The notes beneath the pieces are model-generated. The model was not told where the DNA came from. It did no database searches and saw only the letters and a list, made by a program, of their open reading frames with translations. The position numbers and the translations under genes are program-made. A stretch of DNA of 28,110 nucleotides from JBFWIW01 sp050253535 (lineage in GTDB: Bacteria; Bacillota; Clostridia; Oscillospirales; Oscillospiraceae). The stretch is from NCBI GenBank assembly GCA_050253535.1, contig JBFWIW010000040.1, positions 1 to 28,110 of the forward strand, in the 5' to 3' direction. Positions 23,299 to 28,110 of this stretch are shown in pieces (the first letter of the stretch is position 1; the number at the start of each line of letters is the position of its first letter).

Positions 23299-24021
23299 TT
23301 AATCCTTGCCGTCCATGAAAGCTGTTATCGCTTCAGCCGCTGTTTCTTGCTGTTCATCCTGAGAAATTTCCGCCTCCGAGTCCTTTACCTGGGCGCCGCC
23401 ATAGCTTCCGAACTGCGCGTGGTTTCCGCCCTCAATAATTAATTCCGTAAATTTTGAAGGGAGATTTGAGCGATATTCTCCGTATTTCACCATATCCAAC
23501 GCCGTGTCGCAGTCTCCGTAAACGGACAGGACGGATAGATTTGTCCCGGTCAGATCTTTTTTCGAAAATGAGGCCAAAAGAACAACTCCGGAAAATTTAT
23601 CGGCGTTTCCCACGGCATATTTTGCCGCTGCCTGACCGCCGAGGCCGTGTCCACCTATATACCACGTCGTGACTTCCGAATAATCCTCCATCGCATCCTT
23701 AGCCGCTTTGTAGTCCAGAGTTGCAAGACCTGTCGCTATCTCGGGGACGATACACATATACCCTTTTTCAGCAATGAGCGCCATAATCGGACCGTAGGCC
23801 ATATAATTCACTTTTTCATCGGGATAGAACACCAGGGCGGTATCCGCCGTCTCATCGCCGAGTACGATGTATCCCTTTCTTGTTGCGCCCTCATCTTTGA
23901 GTTCCTGCTTAATACCCTTCTCCGGTTTGTATACCTCCATAGTCAGGTACGAGAAACCCGCCGTTGCGGTTCCGAAAAGTACCAGAACGACAACAGCTGC
24001 TATTATCCTGCTTTTTTTCAT
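23299..24021 (-). CDS. Membrane-anchored alpha/beta-hydrolase with Ser-to-Gly at the nucleophile
   Basis: 240 residues; residues 6-27 are a signal anchor. The alpha/beta-hydrolase fold is evident: strand TALVFYP (61-67), WYIGGHGLGGQAAAKYA (120-136) for the nucleophile elbow, VLSVYGDCD (164-172) for the acid and GGNHAQFG (198-205) for the histidine H201. The elbow in this family reads GHSLGG; here residue 126 is Gly (codon GGC, one transition from AGC), while the acid (D170 or D172) and His remain. It is therefore either a pseudo-enzyme, a binding protein, or a variant/sequence error. GGAGG lies 7 nt before ATG 24021. It is the first gene of a two-gene unit with the 22614-23279 protein. Confidence 0.85.
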   Translation of the reverse strand: MKKSRIIAAVVVLVLFGTATAGFSYLTMEVYKPEKGIKQELKDEGATRKGYIVLGDETADTALVFYPDEKVNYMAYGPIMALIAEKGYMCIVPEIATGLATLDYKAAKDAMEDYSEVTTWYIGGHGLGGQAAAKYAVGNADKFSGVVLLASFSKKDLTGTNLSVLSVYGDCDTALDMVKYGEYRSNLPSKFTELIIEGGNHAQFGSYGGAQVKDSEAEISQDEQQETAAEAITAFMDGKD

Positions 24022-24057
24022 TTTCTGTCCTCCACGGGGTTTATTGCCATTCTAATA

Positions 24058-24086
24058 AAAATATAATACCGTGCGACTTTTGTCAA
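24058..24086 (-). promoter_or_regulatory. Predicted promoter of the hydrolase operon
   Basis: Minus strand TTGACA (24081-24086), 17-bp spacer, TATTTT (24058-24063). The -35 is consensus, the -10 fair. Confidence 0.5.
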
Positions 24087-24103
24087 CAGCGGTCACATAT
24101 TGT

Positions 24104-24550
24104 TTACATATCCCGCTCCGAGTCTTTGTAAGGCGCCGTCTTTTTGTTAAGCATTTCCATGAAAGCTGCCTTTTGCGCCGGGGAGACGAGTATCCGTCCA
24201 GCTTCTCCCGCTTCCGTACGGAAATCTATGCGTATCCTGTCCCCCGAGAGCGCGGGGGATGGACCTGATTCAACAGTCTCAAAAAAGCCCGTTATATCTT
24301 GGTAAGCTATTTGAATGTTTGTTACAAATCCGGCTTTTATGCGCAGGCCGTTCGGCTCGAACGTATAGACCGTGTCAAGAAAGATCGGATATATAAGCCC
24401 AGCATCCGATATCAGGAAAATGACCGCTGCAAAGAGGTAAGAGCCGCCGTTCTCCATCCACAGTATAAGCCATATTACCGGGATAACCGTAAATGTCGCT
24501 ACGATTATATAAAACCAGCCGTCCACCTTAGATCTGAACTTTCTGTCCAT
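24104..24550 (-). CDS. Bacterial PH-domain membrane protein (DUF1200/bPH-like)
   Basis: 148 residues from ATG 24550, with GAGGTG upstream and the stop of the preceding gene (24552-24554) just 1 nt away, so translation is coupled. Two membrane helices (residues ~12-57) are followed by a beta-rich domain: TVYTFEPNGLRIKAGF, IAYQDITGFFETVESGPSPA, then DRIRIDF and RILVSPAQKAAFMEML. This order matches the bacterial PH-like DUF1200 family found in Firmicutes membrane proteins. Function unknown. Confidence 0.72.
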   Translation of the reverse strand: MDRKFRSKVDGWFYIIVATFTVIPVIWLILWMENGGSYLFAAVIFLISDAGLIYPIFLDTVYTFEPNGLRIKAGFVTNIQIAYQDITGFFETVESGPSPALSGDRIRIDFRTEAGEAGRILVSPAQKAAFMEMLNKKTAPYKDSERDM

Positions 24551-24551
24551 G

Positions 24552-25223
24552 TTACACCTCTTCCTCAACCTGTGTAATTTCCCGTTCTTCCATTCCGGCT
24601 ATCGCCAGTATTTTATTCTTGAACAGCCTATTGAAAAACCACACGATTCGACCGACCGCAATCATCGTAACAATTGTCCCCGCTCCTATACCGATAACCC
24701 TGCCGCCAAAAACGAGCCCTATGGCCACTGTTACAAGAACGCAGGCAAAGTCGAATATGTTCTTTACAAATCCAGTCTCACGCCCCAGTGCGTCCGCAAA
24801 CGCCAGCGTTAAACCGTCCGGCGCACAGGGAACAATGCGCATATCTAAAATCATCGAGAGTCCGATCCCCGTCAGAATGCATGCAGCCGCTAAAATTGCG
24901 AGTTTCGCCCAGATAGCTTCGGGGTTAAGCTGCAGCATTCCGTCATAAAGGCTTATAAACATGCTGAACACCACACTTACAGGCACCTGCAGAAGGTCAT
25001 ACCATTTAAAGTTCTTTCTTTTTATCGCCGCCTGCCCGATTACAAAAACAATGTGCAGTCCGAGCGTCGTATTGCCGAGCGAAATACCTGAGAGCACTGT
25101 CACGCAGACCGCTATCGAGTTTATCGGAGCGACTCCCAATGTGGTCTTTGTGTTGAGCACTACGCCGAGTGAGAGCGTGGCAAGTCCAAGAAAGTATATG
25201 GCAAAACGTATTACTTTTTTCAT
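24552..25223 (-). CDS. YczE/YitT-type integral membrane protein
   Basis: 223 residues, about five hydrophobic helices. The start GLATLSLGVVLNTKTTLGVAP with GISLGNTTLGLHIVFV and the conserved RIVPCAPDGLTLAFADALGR region match the YczE/YyaS/YitT family (DUF6198) of uncharacterised permease-like proteins. AGAGG precedes ATG 25223 by ~5 nt. It forms a coupled pair with the PH-domain protein, suggesting the two act together at the membrane; the substrate is unknown. Confidence 0.78.
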   Translation of the reverse strand: MKKVIRFAIYFLGLATLSLGVVLNTKTTLGVAPINSIAVCVTVLSGISLGNTTLGLHIVFVIGQAAIKRKNFKWYDLLQVPVSVVFSMFISLYDGMLQLNPEAIWAKLAILAAACILTGIGLSMILDMRIVPCAPDGLTLAFADALGRETGFVKNIFDFACVLVTVAIGLVFGGRVIGIGAGTIVTMIAVGRIVWFFNRLFKNKILAIAGMEEREITQVEEEV

Positions 25224-25302
25224 CCGGCCTCTCTTACTTTTACCGTATTACACCGATACCTCGTGTCGCCATATTTCATATGGTCGTGCCTGCCTTGAAA
25301 TT

Positions 25303-25335
25303 ATCACTCCCGACGTGCGTGAAGCCGGGAGTGAT
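25303..25335. terminator. Stem-loop in the gap before the YczE-type gene
   Basis: ATCACTCCCG pairs perfectly with CGGGAGTGAT around a 13-nt loop. The minus-strand tail ATAATTTC is a weak U-tract. Another short palindrome, CCATAT-TTC-ATATGG (25269-25283), lies closer to the YczE-type gene and could be an operator. Confidence 0.4.
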
Positions 25336-25404
25336 TTCTTCACATTTTTTAATACTCATAGAGTTTAATATATTGTGATCAGCTATTCTTAAATATCAAA
25401 TACC

Positions 25405-25423
25405 GAGGCAGCCCCTTTGCCTC
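25405..25423 (-). terminator. Hairpin after the cyclase-family gene
   Basis: GAGGCA, 7-nt loop, TGCCTC, followed on the minus strand by GGTATTTGATATTT, directly after the stop codon at 25427. Confidence 0.5.
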
Positions 25424-25426
25424 TTG

Positions 25427-26131
25427 TCATTTCCTCGGTATCAGCCCGACGGCCCTTATCGGCGAGCCCGAGCCGTTCTCAATCCTCAGCGGCAGACACA
25501 TGAAATAACCCTCAACCGGCATTTTGTGAAGGTTCGCTATGTTTTCGAGAATCAGTATCCCGCTGCCGAGGAGCGTATGGTGGGCGGGGTCACCTACGTT
25601 TCCGAATATGTCAAGCGCGATAGCGTCAGTTCCGATGATCTTAACCCTTTTATCGCGCAGGCATGCCGCGGCATCTCCCGTGAGTCCCGGCCAATCCATG
25701 ACTATGCGCTCGTTTTCGCGCCTCTCCCACGCGTCGGTTATACCGAAATCAAACAGGACAACGTCGCCCTCCTCTATCGCTATGTGCTCCGCCTCCCACT
25801 TCTCAATATCCTCGGCCGTCACCCCGTAGCATTTTGGGACTCCGCGCATGTCTATCTTGACCGAGCGGCCGAAGAACGAGGAGAGCGGCAGTTCGTCCAA
25901 AAATTTGTGCCACTCGCCCTCCCGCACAAAATGAGCGGGAGCGTCAATATGCGTGCCGCTGTGCTCATGCACCGCGAGCATGTTGTGGTACGAACCATGT
26001 TCATATAAGGCGGTGCGTCTCTGCGAAAACGACTCATGCGCGGGCCATTTGGGCATTCCGGTGTAAAAGCTGTGAGAGAGATCCACCATCTCAAAGGTAT
26101 CAAGCGCCCTTTGCAGTTCCCGTATGTTCAT
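25427..26131 (-). CDS. Cyclase-family metal-dependent hydrolase (kynurenine formamidase-like)
   Basis: 234 residues. The metal motif H57-S-G-T-H61-I-D63-A-P-A-H67 is the family signature (HxGTHxDxPxH), preceded by VDLSHSFYTGMPKWPAHESF. The central VLFDFGITDAW and C-terminal LGSGILILENIANLHKMP are also typical. Members hydrolyse N-formylkynurenine or cyclic amides/lactones with Zn or Mn. No tryptophan-catabolic genes adjoin it, so the substrate stays open. It follows the HbpS-like gene by 41 bp in the same direction. Confidence 0.88.
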   Translation of the reverse strand: MNIRELQRALDTFEMVDLSHSFYTGMPKWPAHESFSQRRTALYEHGSYHNMLAVHEHSGTHIDAPAHFVREGEWHKFLDELPLSSFFGRSVKIDMRGVPKCYGVTAEDIEKWEAEHIAIEEGDVVLFDFGITDAWERRENERIVMDWPGLTGDAAACLRDKRVKIIGTDAIALDIFGNVGDPAHHTLLGSGILILENIANLHKMPVEGYFMCLPLRIENGSGSPIRAVGLIPRK

Positions 26132-26172
26132 AACTCATCACTTCTCCAACAATAAATCATACAAAACATTTT

Positions 26173-26664
26173 TTATTTGCTGTCAAGAAACCTGGCTATC
26201 GCCTCTGTCACGAGCTGATGATCCTCTTTATGCGGGCGGCCCGAAACTGTCACTGTGCCGATGACGGCGCCGCCTTTTATTTTTATCGGAAAACTTCCGC
26301 CTACCGCAACATAGTCAGCATCCGTAAGGCCGTGGTCCTTCACAAGGTCTTTGCCCTTCACTATGAGCTGGTGGTGGCAGTAGTAAGAACTGTGGCCGGA
26401 ATAGTGCACCAAGTTTATCTTTCGTCTCATATAGTTGAGGTTTTCCGCCGTGGTTCCGGGCATCAGATAAGAAAAACAGCGCGTGTCACACACTTCGATA
26501 TTTACCGCCATCGCCCAGCCATATTTCTTCGCATGTTCTATTATCATAAGGCCGAGTTTTAGCGCATCCTCGTTTCCGAATTCTGAAAATATAAGTTCGT
26601 TTTCCTGTTTTTCCACTCTCTCCAGTTCCGCGCTGCTGAGTTTTATCTGTTCTGACTGTTCCAT
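26173..26664 (-). CDS. HbpS/UPF0303-family protein (heme-degrading-domain-like)
   Basis: 163 residues. An N-terminal helix (~1-30) precedes an alpha/beta domain with ALKLGLMIIEHAKKYGWAMA, AVNIEVCDTRCFSYLMPGTT, and the C-terminal GGSFPIKIKGGAVIGTVTVS and GRPHKEDHQLVTEAI, which is the HbpS-like/UPF0303 pattern. Family members bind heme or cobalamin or are of unknown use; a chaperone-linked role is known for the yeast homologue. AGGAGG precedes ATG 26664. First gene of a pair with the cyclase-family hydrolase. Confidence 0.85.
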   Translation of the reverse strand: MEQSEQIKLSSAELERVEKQENELIFSEFGNEDALKLGLMIIEHAKKYGWAMAVNIEVCDTRCFSYLMPGTTAENLNYMRRKINLVHYSGHSSYYCHHQLIVKGKDLVKDHGLTDADYVAVGGSFPIKIKGGAVIGTVTVSGRPHKEDHQLVTEAIARFLDSK

Positions 26665-26695
26665 TTCCGAACCCTCCTTTTATCATTTAACAAGT

Positions 26696-26724
26696 ATTAT
26701 AACAGCTTATATTTTTTTCTACAA
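26696..26724 (-). promoter_or_regulatory. Predicted promoter of the HbpS-cyclase unit
   Basis: Minus strand TTGTAG (26719-26724), 17-bp spacer, consensus TATAAT (26696-26701), ~32 bp before the ATG. Confidence 0.65.
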
Positions 26725-26741
26725 TAATCTATTAGTAAATA

Positions 26742-26769
26742 TTGGACATGCCGTCGGGACCGTGATAAT
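26742..26769 (+). promoter_or_regulatory. Predicted promoter of the Gfo/Idh gene
   Basis: TTGGAC (26742-26747), 16-bp spacer, GATAAT (26764-26769). A TATAAT also lies at 26769-26774. The -10 region is inside the palindrome 26763-26781. Confidence 0.45.
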
Positions 26770-26781
26770 ATAATATTATCA
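26763..26781. promoter_or_regulatory. 19-nt perfect palindrome over the Gfo/Idh -10 region
   Basis: TGATAATAT, one A, ATATTATCA. Its position on the predicted -10 fits an operator; its AT-rich make-up means chance symmetry cannot be excluded. Confidence 0.45.
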
Positions 26782-26806
26782 ATATATTAAACGGGAGGTC
26801 GTTTTA

Positions 26807-27775
26807 ATGTCTGATAAAATCAAATGGGGCGTTATCGGTACCGCCAATATTGCAAGGACCTGCACCATCCCCGCCATGCTGAAAGCAAAAAACTGTGAGC
26901 TCTATGGTATCGCCAGCCGCACACTCGCTAAGGCTGAGGAATTTCGCGGAATATTTGGCTTCAAAAAGGCTTACGGCAGCTACGAAGCCCTTCTCGACGA
27001 CCCGGAAATTCAGGCGGTTTACATCCCGCTCCCGAACCACATGCACAAGGAGTGGGTTATAAAGGCCGCTAAAAAGAAGAAGAACATTCTATGTGAAAAG
27101 CCCCTCTCGGGAACGCCCGCGGACGTACAGGAAATGATAGATGCCTGCGACAGGGAGGGCGTCATCTTCATGGAGGCGTTCGCCTATCTTCACAGCCCCG
27201 CGATAAAGTCTATCCGGCAGAAGATAGCCGAGGGCGCAATCGGCGAAGTGACCGTCATAGAGACCACGTTTATAACTCCAGGTTACACCGACGATATCCG
27301 TATAAAGCGAGAGACGCTGGGCGGCGCCGTATATGACCTTGGCTGCTACAACATCAGCATGATCCTCGGTATTTTGGGCGAGGAACCTATGGAGGTGGGG
27401 GCCTCGGCACATTTTAACGGCGAACATATCGACGATTTTACGACAGCTTATCTCAGTTTCCCGAGCGGCGTTAAGGCCAGTGTATTTTGCGCCATGTGCT
27501 CCGGACGGCGCGGAGACCGCGTCGTGGTTTACGGCACAAAAGGCACTCTATTCTCAGACATCCGTTTCAATCAGGAGGGTACTCTCACATACAGGATCGT
27601 ACGCGACGACTCGGTAGAGACCGTAACGGTTGACACGCCGGACAACTACACGCTTGAGATTGAACAACTGGGCCGCTGTATCACGGACGGCGAAAAGCCT
27701 TTTGTCACCCATCAGATGTCCATGACCTTTGCGAGGACTATTGAAAAAGTCCTGCGTGCCTGTAATTACTACTAA
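26807..27775 (+). CDS. Gfo/Idh/MocA-family NAD(P)-dependent oxidoreductase
   Basis: 322 residues, the usual family length. Residues 1-120 are the Rossmann domain (WGVIGTANIARTC, YIPLPNHMHKEWVIKAA) with the catalytic-site LCEKPLS (E97-K98-P99). Residues ~125-322 are the alpha/beta substrate domain, with GGAVYDLGCYNI where dehydrogenases of this type have GGxLxDxGxH, so the usual His position is Tyr181 (after C180). Overall it resembles the trans-1,2-dihydrobenzene-1,2-diol/glucose-fructose oxidoreductase branch acting on sugars or cyclic diols. GGGAGG lies 8 nt before ATG 26807. The convergent neighbour is an IlvD-type dehydratase, which would fit sugar-acid metabolism. Confidence 0.9.
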   Translation: MSDKIKWGVIGTANIARTCTIPAMLKAKNCELYGIASRTLAKAEEFRGIFGFKKAYGSYEALLDDPEIQAVYIPLPNHMHKEWVIKAAKKKKNILCEKPLSGTPADVQEMIDACDREGVIFMEAFAYLHSPAIKSIRQKIAEGAIGEVTVIETTFITPGYTDDIRIKRETLGGAVYDLGCYNISMILGILGEEPMEVGASAHFNGEHIDDFTTAYLSFPSGVKASVFCAMCSGRRGDRVVVYGTKGTLFSDIRFNQEGTLTYRIVRDDSVETVTVDTPDNYTLEIEQLGRCITDGEKPFVTHQMSMTFARTIEKVLRACNYY

Positions 27776-27778
27776 TTC

Positions 27779-27824
27779 AATGCAGGGACTCCCCGGTTCA
27801 TTTGAACCGGGGGGTCCCTGCATT
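27779..27824. terminator. Bidirectional terminator between convergent Gfo/Idh and IlvD genes
   Basis: A 22-bp stem (27779-27800 with 27803-27824) has one G-T mismatch and almost no loop. It fills the 50-bp gap between the two stop codons. U-tracts are short on both sides, but the stem is very strong. Confidence 0.8.
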
Positions 27825-27825
27825 A

Positions 27826-28110
27826 TCAGTACAGCCAGAGGGCGCCTTCGTCGGAGCCGGAGACACCCTTACGGTAAGCCGCAAGCATTCCCTCCGCCGG
27901 TTTTTCCGGTTTCTGAAGCCTGGATAGCCGCGCCGATATCTCCTCGTCCGACAATAGCACGTTAATACTGTGATTACCCATGTCTATCTCGATGATGTCT
28001 CCGTTCTCAACTGCGGCGATCGGGCCGCCGTCCCACGCCTCCGGAGCAACATGGCCTACACAGGGTCCCCGGGTTGCGCCGGAATATCTCCCGTCCGTCA
28101 CCATCGCCAC
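27826..28110 (-). CDS. ilvD: Dihydroxy-acid dehydratase (IlvD-type), C-terminal 94 residues; 5' part outside window
   Basis: The reading frame enters from the right edge and stops at TGA 27826-27828. The sequence (MVTDGRYSGATRG, CVGHVAPEAWDGGPIA, GDIIEIDM, NVLLSDEEISARL) matches the C-terminal domain of IlvD/Edd dehydratases closely, including the conserved TDGRxSGATRG loop and the usual end soon after. It looks closer to true IlvD than the 20800-22515 protein does. Dihydroxy-acid dehydratase makes 2-keto acids for valine, leucine and isoleucine. The Fe-S ligands lie outside the window, so the symbol is provisional. Confidence 0.8.
   Translation of the reverse strand: MAMVTDGRYSGATRGPCVGHVAPEAWDGGPIAAVENGDIIEIDMGNHSINVLLSDEEISARLSRLQKPEKPAEGMLAAYRKGVSGSDEGALWLY

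Overview
The window looks like chromosomal DNA from a low-to-mid GC Gram-positive anaerobe, most likely a spore-forming member of the Clostridia (Oscillospirales-like). The basis is strong AAGGAGG-type ribosome binding sites, Firmicutes-like sigma-A promoters, TTG/GTG starts, an S-layer-homology protease, a YtvI-type permease, a MetS-type transporter pair and a glycine riboswitch. The taxonomic statement is inference; there is no rRNA or tRNA here. I see no CRISPR array, prophage or intact insertion sequence.

Layout. 1-3061 (-): the first 1020 residues of a very large secreted repeat protein (beta-helix stalk, then Ig-like parts) that runs off the left edge. 3527-5452 (+): a membrane protein with a degenerate GGDEF and an intact-looking EAL domain, divergent from the surface protein. 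5500-7675: an alanine/glycine:sodium symporter on the minus strand, with promoter, glycine riboswitch and a terminator, framed by two inverted copies of a ~130-150 bp structured repeat. 7676-10197 (-): SLH/HtrA-like protease and EamA permease, 17 bp apart. 10319-10906 (+): divergent TetR regulator with a good candidate operator on the permease promoter. 11119-12705 (+): NSS-family sodium symporter plus a 31-residue membrane subunit. 12770-16600 (-): homoserine dehydrogenase, aspartate kinase, and a PLP methionine-gamma-lyase-like protein. 16839-19298 (+): AI-2E/YtvI permease and an M20-type amidohydrolase. 19392-20516 (-): purine nucleoside phosphorylase and a DUF1648 membrane protein. 20800-22515 (+): an IlvD/Edd dehydratase closer to the sugar-acid (YjhG/YagF) type. 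22614-25223 (-): an unrecognised protein with a weak resemblance to bilin reductases, an alpha/beta-hydrolase whose nucleophile Ser is Gly, a bacterial PH protein and a YczE-type membrane protein. 25427-26664 (-): cyclase-family metal hydrolase and HbpS/UPF0303 protein. 26807-27775 (+): Gfo/Idh/MocA oxidoreductase. 27826-28110 (-): C-terminal end of a second, IlvD-type dehydratase.

How it fits together. Much of the window concerns uptake and turnover of amino acids (glycine/alanine and NSS symporters, aspartate-family biosynthesis, N-carbamoyl/allantoate-type hydrolysis) and of purine and sugar-acid carbon. The left end is cell-surface and c-di-GMP related. Intergenic DNA is rich in palindromes that sit exactly on predicted promoters, which is where most of the less expected observations lie. 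The best candidate for an undescribed element is the structured inverted repeat around the riboswitch-symporter cassette.
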